From positions 1 to 29,610 of the forward strand of contig WIXG01000642.1 of the NCBI GenBank assembly GCA_009869945.1: 29,610 nucleotides of DNA. The letters run 5' to 3'. Both the position numbers and the translations under genes were made by a program. A model generated the notes under the pieces. That model was given only the letters and a program-made list of their open reading frames with translations, ran no database searches and was not told where the DNA came from. Positions 19,920 to 28,555 of this stretch are shown here, in pieces. This DNA comes from Mesaphorura yosii. Taxonomy: Eukaryota; Arthropoda; Collembola; Poduromorpha; Tullbergiidae. The first letter of the stretch is position 1, and each line of letters starts with the position of its first letter.

Positions 19920-20783
19920 ACAGGCGTTAATGGATGCTCGCTCGAAGTCGCTCATTATTATGGCCGGTGCTAAATTAGGTCTCAGGTTCTTAAGAGCAGC
20001 CAATACCCTAGCGTAGGATGAGTGCGTACGATTTGGCATCAGTACGAATACCAGTGGCAGAATTGACAGGCGAAACTGACCGTGTATTATGAAGAGCTGG
20101 TCGAACAATGCAGGGCTTGATTTGAAGTTGCCATCACAGTACCAATGGTCCGAGCGCTGAAGAATATCCAGGGTTTGATTTGTGCCGAAGATTAAGATTC
20201 GCTGGTTGTCGTTACCGAAGTCCAATAACATTTTCACCACCAGGAAGAGTGGTAAATTCCTCAGGGAGTACCAAATCAGACCGAGACGTAGCAGATCAAA
20301 GATCACTCTGATATTTGGCGTGCCTGACGCGTTGCACATTTCGCTTCAGTGAATTGAGTAAGGGCAGTTTTCCTGGACCAACAGAAAATCGGCACAGTTG
20401 AGGCTTTTTATTATACAATAGTACGTTAAAACTATCATACCTAAACAAGCGGTTGAAGCTCCTTCAATTGCAGAAGCGATAATCGAAGAGGTCGAGTTAA
20501 ATGAAGTCGCTGCCACTGCCTTCACCTTGCACAAAACCTTTGCCTTCTCAATAGATGCTGCATCTGGGGTGTGGCTGTGGTTCCCTGAGGATGTCAGCAC
20601 TTCGACAAGTTTTCCATCTCTTGGAACATTTTACACAGTATGGACGCGCCCAAGACATCCCTAACGCCGAGATTGGCTGCAGACCCAAATTTTCTTGCCT
20701 GACCCGTTCTTGTGGAATCGGTACGAGTAGCCCTGATGCATGAGTAAATTTCCATCCCGACTATTTGTGATCACTTGTGCCAT
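19920..20783 (-). mobile_element. Decayed FLYWCH/MULE-type transposase fragment
   Basis: The minus strand from ATG at 20783-20781 reads MAQVITNSRDGNLLMHQGYS and then YRFHKNGSGKKIWVCS, GCLGRVHT and SGNHSHTPDAAS, which is a FLYWCH zinc finger interrupted by stops and a frame change. After it comes KVKAVAATSFNSTSSIIASA, and then the MULE transposase core, open from 20339: LQRSDHWYCDGNFKSSPALF, QLFIIHGQFRLSILPLVFVL, MPNRTHSSYARVLAAL and NLAPAIIMSDFERASINA. The DG.F and D-F-E blocks match the catalytic region of MULE (Mutator-like) transposases. The fragment ends within the VMO-I pseudogene near 19920. No terminal repeats or complete C-terminus were seen. Confidence 0.8.
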
Positions 20784-21873
20784 TTCACTACACAGTGCTC
20801 TTTCCCAATTAAAATGATAAAATTTGAAATAATATGGGATGATCTCACAAAAGTGTATATAAAATATAATACTTTTAAAACAAAATAAAATAGAGGTCAG
20901 ATTTTAAAATTGTTACGTCAATCGTATTGTCAAAACGATAAAAAGTTGAAACTCAATAGCGACTTAGCTTTTTTACGTAACGCAAAGACTTGAGCCACGT
21001 AACGCAAAGAAATTCCGCAAAACAATTTTTTACGTAAATTTTTAGCGGAGAACAGGTTTTACGGTTCACGTTTGACGTAAAGGCTATGCTTTAGCGTCCC
21101 CCGTAAAGCCCAACGCAAATGAGCAAACGTAAAGAAAAAGCATGTTCCCGGAACCGGGATCTTCCATTCACACAATCGAAATTCACAATATTTTTTTACT
21201 GTCCGCCTTCAACTCCAGTACGCATTTCTTTGTTCAAGCGTCTCGACCAATTAAGTATTTATAAACTGCGGGTTCAAATCTTCGAACAATCAAATTTTTT
21301 GCAGACATTTTATTGTCCGAAACTAAATCTTATCAAATTCTAAGGTACATTTACTTGTGGAATTTTTTTGAAAAAATGATCCGTTTCCAAATTAAATTGG
21401 GAACAAATTTTCCGAATTTGAACGACTGAACATGAGTTTAAACTCCGTTAAAAGGTTCTCTTTCCTTCGTCGTGAAGGATGATTTTATCTCGTCTTATCT
21501 TATTATCTTATCAAGGTCTTGTGCTTGCGATGTCCGGGCCGTGGACCTGCACTCACACAGAGTCAGTACACGACTATCGCGAAATTAGGGCCGCCAGTGT
21601 CATGGGTCGCCAATGTCGCAGCCCGCCTATGTCGGGCCGACAAGAGTCGTGGATTCTAAACTTTCGATATCGTTCTTGAACAAAGGGCGAAATATCTCAT
21701 ATTTTCAACGGCGTGGAAAGACAAGCTTGTTTCGCAGTCTCTGCACCAACGCAAACGGACTGAATGCACCAGGTGCACAAATACTCATCTGTTTTCACAT
21801 TTACAACAGCATCAGTGTTGTCCTTAAATAAGAGTCCGAGCGAAGAGCCAGTGTCGAAGTCTCGAAGGTCAAA
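20784..21873. other. Intergenic AT-rich region with a repeated ACGTAACGCAAAG motif
   Basis: About 1.1 kb between the MULE fossil and the next gene. It is AT-rich and contains several TACGTAA / CGTAAAG motifs between 20970 and 21135. Open frames at 21119-21343 and 21479-21831 have no recognisable domain. The promoter and 5' UTR of the gene starting at 21874 should lie at the right end. Confidence 0.4.
20975..21010. repeat. Direct repeat of a 14-bp motif, period 22 bp
   Basis: ACGTAACGCAAAGA occurs at 20975-20988 and again at 20997-21010. Related shorter pieces (TTACGTAAA, GACGTAAAGG, CCCGTAAAGC, AAACGTAAAG) follow up to 21135. It is probably the decayed end of a repetitive element. Confidence 0.5.
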
Positions 21874-24257
21874 ATGGACGACGACGAACGGGATCAGGAG
21901 CAAGAACCCAAAGGGCACGGGGAGCCACTCCTGGTTGACTTCAGGGATCGTATAGGACCAGAAGAAAATGTACCCACAGAAGACATTGGAGTTCATGTGG
22001 AGGAGTCGCAGTTGCTGGCTGAAGGCCGAGGTCGTCCAGCGGGGGTTTCGACTGACGGTGAGGACCGTGGATTACAGTTGCAGCCGCCAGCCAAGTTAGG
22101 AAAGGTGAAAAGTGATTCCACTTTCCTTAATTGACTGTCTTTTAATACTAAACGCAGGTTTTGAAATTGATGCTTGCAGACCAGGTGCGAGAGGTACCGG
22201 CGTGGGCGGAGGAATCACAAGTCAGTGAAGTCAGTGGTCTCGACGGATTACAGTCAACCAACTCTGGAGCGACTGGGACGGTAATGGAATTATGGAATTA
22301 GTCCACATTGATCGGCTGGCTAAGCATTATTGCATATATAATCTTTCCAAACGCCAGGTCTCGGAAAGAACCGTGAAGCTTTTCGGTCACAGACCCGAAG
22401 ATACCAAAGGTATTCCAGAAGCAGAAGTGAAGAGAAAAGTAAAATCTGCTGACGACGCTGACACCAAAACAAAAGATGGAGCACTTGCTGCGGCCGTCGC
22501 AGAGGCTAAATCAAACCCAAAGTCTGCTGATGGAGTGGAAACCGGAGTTCGTGCAAAGGTACGGGACACCGTCTTGCGCTTTACACAGCTTTCATTTACG
22601 ACCTTCATCTTTGTCTCTTCAGAAACCCCCGAGAGTGGTTCCGAAGCATGGTTTGCCACTAGAACACAAAGCTGGCACAGCAATTCTGATTGACTTGAGA
22701 GAGAGAAAGCCACCAGAAAAAGGAGACGAAAGGAAATCAATGCTGCCTCTCGCCGGCAGGTCAGAATTGCCAGTGACGGCTTCGAAGTCAAACTTGGGAA
22801 TGACAGGGGATCAAAGGAAATCAGGGGCGACCAAGTTCCGGCCACCCATCTTGATTGATCTCAGGGAGTGTGGGAAGACGACTCCGGAGCCGGAAGTGCC
22901 AGAGGAAAGGGAAATTCCAATGGAGGCAGCGCTAGTAGAGGTAAAGCTCAAAGTTATCCTACAAGACCAACACCAGCGTGAATGACAAGGATTAATATCT
23001 ACTTTGCCAGGCTCCGAGGGTCGAACCACCGGAAAAACAACCTGAACCTGCTCCAGCTTCAGCTTTAGAGCGCCTAAAACCACTCACCGCATTGAAAGAA
23101 TTGGATGACCTCCCAACAGAATATGTAGAAATCTTGAAACAACTGGGATCGGAATCGGAAGAGTTTGTAGGAGATGCAACTAAAGCTTGGAATTCCCGTG
23201 CATGGAAAAGCGGAACTGGACGCATTCACTCGAATGGCAACGCGTGGAATGGAAATCCGAGCCGAGACGTTCAATGACCAGCTGCTTGGTTACTGGAGTC
23301 CAATACTGCGTACATACTGCTTGTATAATAGTAGTGAGAACTACAGATACAAGGGACGATTCGAGAAGTCTTTGAAAGCTATCAAGTGCAACAGGTGAGA
23401 ACACAGAAAAGCAGAAGTAGAGTTCGTTTTCGTTGAGTAGCATTGTGTAATTTACGTTAATGTTACAGGTTGAGAGTGAAAGAAGAGGAAATACCACTTT
23501 GTCAAAGGGTTGAAGATGGTACAAAATAATTTATTAATTTCATGTAGCCATTAAACTAGGAATTTGTTCTCTCTCCAAGTTTTTGGAAATGCACACTACG
23601 AAAAGATGCGCAAGGCATGCGTCGACGACGAACACTTTGAATTCATACGTGGTTTGAGTGAAGCACAACACATTTCACTTCCATTCACAATCCTGAGGGA
23701 CATGCTCGAGGAGTTAACGCCTTCAATGCAAGTCGCACATGGATGTAAGCGGGAAATTTACTCTTTGGCATTTAGCGAGTCTTTATCATTGAGTAGTTCT
23801 GATATTGATAAATTCTCGTGTAATTGTTAAAGACTATGCGAGCACCTCCGTCACGTTCTTGAACACATTCTCCGGGAAGAACGCGACCGCGATCCAACGT
23901 GTGGGCGAGGCGTACACGAAGATGAAGGCGCAGTTTGAGCTTTACGACAATCTCATACCTGACGTTGAATCCATGACTATGAAACCCAGACGCAAGAAGA
24001 AGCCTGGGCCAGAATCGCCGGAAGACGAAGAAACAATAAAGGCAGCAGCAAAATTCGAATACAATCCGAATCGAAGCACGCAAGTCAAAGATCTCAGCGT
24101 TGCACAAGTACTGGCCAGAGTCGGTACGAACATTTTGGTAGGCGAGCCCGACGCCTCGTGGAGGAAGTGTTATGCCTCTCCTGTTGGCGCGATTCTGGCT
24201 GTTACTTCGGACCCGCCCGCAAAGCCAACTTTGGCTTCGACTCCTCCGAAGAAATGA
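21874..24257 (+). CDS. Unrecognised multi-exon protein with a repeated ILIDLRE-like motif
   Basis: Nine exons join in frame to 616 residues: 21874-22104, 22158-22280, 22358-22558, 22623-22940, 23011-23124, 23171-23394, 23469-23518, 23580-23744 and 23833-24257. Residues 1-330 are hydrophilic, rich in Glu/Lys/Pro and probably disordered. They carry three related motifs: PLLVDFRDR (18-26), AILIDLRER (205-213) and PILIDLREC (260-268), the latter two exactly 55 residues apart. The C-terminal half looks folded (FTRMATRGMEIRAETFNDQL, LLGYWSPILRTYCLYN, HISLPFTILRDMLEEL, TAIQRVGEAYTKMKAQFELY) and ends in a basic KPRRKKK patch and a Pro/Ala-rich tail. There is no signal peptide or membrane segment, so it is probably cytosolic or nuclear. 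The fifth intron (23125-23170) would be only 46 bp; the alternative is a one-base frameshift near 23168. I recognise no family. Confidence 0.65.
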
Positions 24258-24857
24258 GTAATGAGTCATACACGCTTTAGTTGTCGTTTACTTTAGAACT
24301 CTTGTATTGTTTAAGACCATTTGCATTCACATTCATTGTCTTGCTTTAAATGTTTAAAGGCTCAATTGTAGTCTAAGCTTAAGAATTTAATTTTACATTC
24401 GGTAATTCGACTACATGCTCGCTGAAGCCAACGTCAACTTTAAAGTCTCAACTCTTAATCGAAATCTGAAACTGGTCTCCCGAATTCCCAATTCCATGCT
24501 GCATGCACTATTATCTAGGTAAACTGCAGAATCATTGACGTGAAAACTCACGAAATCACTCACTCAAAAATGATGTTCTGTTTAAGCAGTTCGCTTCTCA
24601 GCGGAATGAGTCATCATACTGTGTCGTATATTTCCATAGATTGAGTGCAAGGCAAAAGGCAAAGATGTGCGAAAAAGCAAAACGAGTTTTGAACGGACTT
24701 TGCAACTCAATTACTTGACGCATCAGGACAAGCAATATTTGGCTCGCGAATTACGATTTACCTATTGCACTTTGGATCTGATGTACATTACGCAATAGGG
24801 TACGATTTTTTGCCAAATCGTCTTTAACGTTACGCTTGACGTTTGCCACTCTTTGAG
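24258..24857. other. Intergenic region, nothing recognised
   Basis: Six hundred bases of AT-rich sequence holding the 3' UTR of the preceding gene and upstream sequence of the next. No coding or RNA feature seen. Near 24820-24845 motifs such as TTAACGTTACGCTTGACGTTTG resemble the ACGTAA/CGTTTGACG motifs of 20970-21135. Confidence 0.4.
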
Positions 24858-24863
24858 TATAAA
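24858..24863 (+). promoter_or_regulatory. TATA box of the small secreted protein gene at 24963
   Basis: GAGTATAAAATTC contains a consensus TATAAA 105 bp upstream of the ATG. A start about 30 bp downstream would fall near TTCATTG at 24890, leaving a 5' UTR of about 70 bases. Confidence 0.6.
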
Positions 24864-24962
24864 ATTCGAGCCTGTTTCCTAAACTGCGTTCATTGTCGTG
24901 AGAAGCTTCATAAACGTCAGTCAACTTGAGTTCACTGAATTAAGTCCTGCATCTGAAAGAAA

Positions 24963-25344
24963 ATGGAATTTCTACTCAAATTCAGCGTCTTGGCACTTGT
25001 TCTATTCGTGGTAAGTTTGAATCGCAGATGCATCGAGTTACTGCGAGTCTCATATAAGACTAAAAGTAATATTCCCTACCCAGATCCAATCCCAAGCCAG
25101 TCCGGTGTCTCAGGCCGACCAAGCAGACAGAATCGGGCATGCTCTCTCCGGAGTTTTGTCGGGCGTTCGCGGAGGCAACCTCGAACAAATCCTTCGTGGC
25201 TCCTTTGACTTTACGAATTCAGGGCGCACGAGAAACGTGGCCAACTCAGTGATTGATGCCGTGTTTAACCGAAATGGGGGCTCCGGCTCGTCGGGGTCTG
25301 GCGATATCTCTCAAGCCGTAGGAGGCATTGATGGACTAATTTAA
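24963..25344 (+). CDS. Small secreted protein, two exons, Gly/Ser-rich end
   Basis: Exon 1 (24963-25010) encodes MEFLLKFSVLALVLFV, almost the whole signal peptide, and ends at GTG|GTAAGT. Exon 2 (25084-25344) begins IQSQASPVSQADQADRIGHA in phase, for 102 residues in all. The mature part contains LSGVLSGVRGGNLEQILRGS, NVANSVIDAVFNRNGGSGSSG and SQAVGGIDGLI, with no Cys. It resembles small helical Gly-rich secreted peptides (antimicrobial, silk or cuticle accessory), but no family is identified. A TATA box upstream and a poly(A) signal 34 bp after the stop make it a convincing compact gene. Confidence 0.75.
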
Positions 25345-25377
25345 ACGAAGTTAGAGTGTGTGATTTGTGAACGTGTA

Positions 25378-25383
25378 ATAAAT
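25378..25383 (+). terminator. Poly(A) signal of the small secreted protein gene
   Basis: AATAAA 34 bp after the TAA at 25342-25344. Confidence 0.65.
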
Positions 25384-26225
25384 CCTCTACGTTCCAATTT
25401 TTGTTGAGTCTGTTCTTTTCCAGTTCATACTCATTGTTTTAAACCGTGATTGATTGATTGGAGTCCGAAGAAGGGGGACAAAAAATCACAGCACGCAGTG
25501 CTGCCAAGCTTTCCAAGCTAGTTTATAAACTACATATTTCACTTAAAATGACATACACGTAATGAAGACCGTGCAAGGTCAGACCATGCATGCTCATAGG
25601 CAGAACAATCGACTTAAGCCCTACTGAATGCCAATTTATTTACTTCTCATTAAATGTAATTCTTGCACTTCGTATGAGCCAGTACTTAATTTTACGCCAA
25701 AATTCGTAATTGGTAGGATGGATGGCGTCTGATTTGGTTTGAGATCAGCCCGAATATCAACTGTCAACTAATCTGTCCATATATGGTAAGCGGGATCAGA
25801 TAGTCAGCCGGGCTTCGCTTCAGCCCCAAAGAGCTTACGATTCCAGTAATTCAAATAAGAAATCATTTATCAGTCAGTCTGGACTCTGGAAATGGCTCGT
25901 CTCGTCTTACTACAGCGATGAGGACCAGCAACCAAAGAAGTCGAAATGGCCAAGATGCGGTCCGCCAAAGCCAAGGTCTAATAGCAATTAGCAGCCGATA
26001 AAGACACGAGTCTTTTCCATTGGCCTTGCCAGCTTTTCGCGGCCTCAACGAACCAAATGCCGTACCTAAAACGACGACTCTTTGATGTTGTTTGTTGTTT
26101 AGCTCTTTGACAGTCACCTCAAGTTTGAACAATTTCGATAATCGTCTGTCTGTGCATGTCACAATTGTCGGTATCGGTTTAAACAACGAGCATCAGGAAA
26201 ATCAGGATAGAAAATTGAGCTCAAG
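25384..26225. other. Intergenic region, nothing firm
   Basis: About 840 bp. A minus-strand open frame at 25863-26186 (107 codons) contains a hydrophobic Trp/Leu stretch but no domain, no splice partner and no poly(A) signal at a sensible position. I regard it as chance or a decayed element. No RNA gene seen. Confidence 0.4.
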
Positions 26226-26555
26226 ATGAGAGACTGGGTCCTACACAGGTTGTTGTCAGCCCTTGCCTTGTACTTGGCACAATTTGCCATATTCTGCCAT
26301 GCTGAGGAAGATGAGAACACGACAGAGGCAACTACGGAAGGCAACACAAAAATTCGTGTGCGTTTTAATTGAGAATCGATTTGCGTAATAACCTTAGCTT
26401 CCTATTCATTTATTCAAGCGGGAAGCACCACCACAGAAAATCTAAATGACTTTGAATTTCCTATATTTCCTCTCGACCCCAAATACACCTCACCGAAACC
26501 GGAGCCCGCTGAAGCCCACGGAGAGTCACGACAACATAAGAAACGCAGGAGGTAA
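26226..26555 (+). CDS. Small secreted acidic protein ending at an in-frame TAA
   Basis: Exon 1 (26226-26355) starts MRDWVLHRLLSALALYLAQF, a signal peptide with likely cleavage after FCHA, followed by an acidic Thr-rich part (EEDENTTEATTEGN). It splices ATTC|GTGTGC to TTCAAG|CGGGAAG in phase. Exon 2 (26419-26555) encodes GSTTTENLNDFEFPIFPLDP and a Pro/Glu/His stretch ending in a polybasic KKRRR before TAA at 26553-26555. That is 88 residues. The same frame continues open for 23 codons beyond the TAA. The polybasic end directly before the stop is reminiscent of a proprotein-convertase site. The family is not recognised. Exon 1 read into the intron would end four codons later. Confidence 0.5.
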
Positions 26556-26627
26556 GGCTCCCAGATTCCGTTCTTCAAGGACTTCTTTGGTGGCCACGTC
26601 GACGACTCCGATGACGTTGAAGACTAA
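26556..26627 (+). other. Open in-frame extension after the TAA of the small acidic protein
   Basis: After TAA at 26553 the frame continues GSQIPFFKDFFGGHVDDSDD and VED to a second TAA at 26625-26627. The composition (FFKDFFGG, then an acidic end) resembles the preceding part and looks coding. A good donor (AG|GTAAGG) overlaps the first TAA, but the nearest acceptors would give introns of 13 or 28 bp, both far too short and in the wrong phase. Readthrough, a sense-codon difference or decay are all possible. Confidence 0.35.
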
Positions 26628-26647
26628 TCGCGATTGCTATTGGCACA

Positions 26648-26653
26648 AATAAA
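26648..26653 (+). terminator. Poly(A) signal downstream of the small acidic secreted protein
   Basis: AATAAA 93 bp after the first TAA and 21 bp after the second. A further AATAAA occurs at 26694-26699. The convergent sterol reductase gene ends at 26735. Confidence 0.5.
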
Positions 26654-26734
26654 ACTGTAATTGTAGTTTCGTAATTCTTCACTGAATGTACTGAATAAAG
26701 GTTCCTGCCAACAGAGAGACCCACAGCGCCTCGT

Positions 26735-28374
26735 CTAACGGCGGGCGTGTCTGCAAATCTTGTCGTACACGTCGGGAAATGCATCTTCACTGCCGCCAAA
26801 CGAACGACGCACCATGTGATAGTGGCGCGTGTCGAACATCCGGGCGAATTCCTCCCGGCTCAGGTAACTATCAGCGTACAGCGCCTGGTATCCTTGATGC
26901 TTGATTGTAAACTCCTCCATTCGACGAGTGTACTCCTCCGGTTCGTACTCGGCTCTGCACGGATGCGGAACGTCTCCGTACACGCCAACGTCCACAAATA
27001 GCTCGTCTGGCTCGTCCACTCCGGCTCGACCCAGTCCCGCCATGCCCGGGCTCTGTACAGCCTTGCAGGGGCAGAGCCAAATTGGGTACACGCGCACGAG
27101 ATCGTGCAGGAAATCCAGCGTCGCCTTCAGATGACGAATGGGCAGCACGAAATCTTGCACGACGTGATTCTGCACGTAGAAGAGGTCCAGCACGGAGGAA
27201 GGAATGAGTAGCTTGATGAGCTGGAAGTTGAGTGGGAAGACCCAGCCGAACAGAAAGCGGAAAAGGAAGTAATTTCCGTATGGCATGGGACCAGTCGCTT
27301 CCCAGAAGTAAGCTCGAGTGTGGCGGTGGTAGTAATCACGCAGCGGAATGAATTCGACGTCAGCGTTCCCCGTGCCCATGTCATTATCTGCTTTTCCTGG
27401 CGGCGTTCCGTGTCTGACCTTTGACTCAACGTGCTTGAAAAACCAGGGTTTATACCATCGGTTGATGTGTTGCACCAATGCCGTATCGGCATTGGCGTGA
27501 TTCACCATTTTGCCGTACATGATGACATGCTTGTCTGGACCATACGCGATGCCCTCCACGAAGTCGTGCTCCGTGTTTGGGGCATTGAGCATGGCGATTG
27601 CTTGGTCGTAATTGTAGACAGGGACGTACTCGAGCCGGACGTACTTGCCGGCGGGTACGAGCGGAAGCTCGACAGCCGTCATGAAACCGATGGTTCCATA
27701 TGACATTGGAATGGCGAAGAAAAGGTCTGCATTCTCGTCCTACGGATGGCGATTAATATTTTGCTTGATAATTCGACAGTAGCTTTGCATTTACAGCACT
27801 TGGTTACCTTCGATGCTCGAACCACCTGCCCGTTTGGCAGCACGACCTCGTATGCAATGCACGTATCAGAAAAGAGTCCGTACAAGTGGGAACTGGTCTC
27901 TAGTCCGGCTCCGCATACCAGGCCACCAATTGTGAGTGTATCCAGTTCCGGAACAACCGGCACGGTCCAACCCATCGGGATCAGTGTGCTCGTCAAGCGT
28001 CCCATGTTCAGTCCAGGCTCCACTCGGAGCACTCTGTTGCTCGTGTCCACGTCAATAATGTCCTGCAAGTCATCCATGTTCACCTGCCAGAAAGCCTCCT
28101 TTGAGCTGCTGTGAATTGTAAACGTTTTCCATGGCCTGCGCGCCGTGCACAGCTTTCCAGGACGACCAGCGTCCCTCCATGCTCGAATCTGGGCCAGGAC
28201 ACGCTGAACCTTTCGTGAGTGCACCGACGAGCCACACGGTGGTTTGTGACTCCAATTTGTCCATGTACAGACCGAATACAAGCGTGCGAATGGAGTCAGG
28301 ACCAGAAGCAATGGAAAACAGCAGTAACTGACTAGGAACTTGACGAGACGGGATGCCAAGGATTCGACCGACAT
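26735..28374 (-). CDS. DHCR24: Delta(24)-sterol reductase (DHCR24/seladin-1), two exons
   Basis: DHCR24 is an FAD- and NADPH-dependent endoplasmic reticulum enzyme that reduces the C24-25 double bond of sterols such as desmosterol; in arthropods it serves dealkylation of dietary phytosterols to cholesterol. Exon 1 (28374-27808) and exon 2 (27739-26735) join in phase to 523 residues, close to the usual about 516. An N-terminal hydrophobic segment (FLVSYCCFPLLLVLTPFARL) is the membrane anchor. The PCMH-type FAD-binding domain follows: RVEPGLNMGRLTSTLIPMGW, VPVVPELDTLTIGGLVCGAG, LETSSHLYGLFSDTCIAYE, DLFFAIPMSYGTIGF. The C-terminal half contains family-specific blocks such as HFNR-like QHINRWYKPWFFKHVES, FIPLRDYYHRHTRAYFWEA, RVYPIWLCPC and AFPDVYDKICRHAR. 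No disabling changes are seen. The N-terminal 45 residues fit the family poorly, so an upstream exon is possible. Confidence 0.92.
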
Positions 28375-28555
28375 ATTGACTGTGATGTATGGACATGACT
28401 AAAAGAAAGCTGTAAAAAATGCAATTGACGTCTGAAAATGAGGACAACAGCTGAGATCCGTTATATTTGTGGTAATTTATGACCTTACCATGCAAATAGA
28501 ACACCAAATATTAAATTAAATGAGTTTTTCTTTAAAACAGTTACAATTGCTTCGT

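Noticed and set aside
25863..26186. Minus-strand 107-codon open frame
   Set aside because: A hydrophobic Trp-rich patch but no family, no transcription signals and no neighbouring exons; could be chance.
5367..26555. Reassigned TAA codon, suggested by two in-frame TAAs
   Set aside because: Other confident genes here end in TAA (the DM13 gene and the peptide at 24963), so a global genetic-code change is not supported.
26747..28331. Plus-strand open frames opposite the sterol reductase
   Set aside because: They are shadows of the DHCR24 coding frame, which shows clear family motifs on the minus strand.
28070..28507. Alternative minus-strand frame of 145 codons over the DHCR24 N-terminus
   Set aside because: The frame used for DHCR24 joins in phase with exon 2 and carries the family blocks; this one does not.
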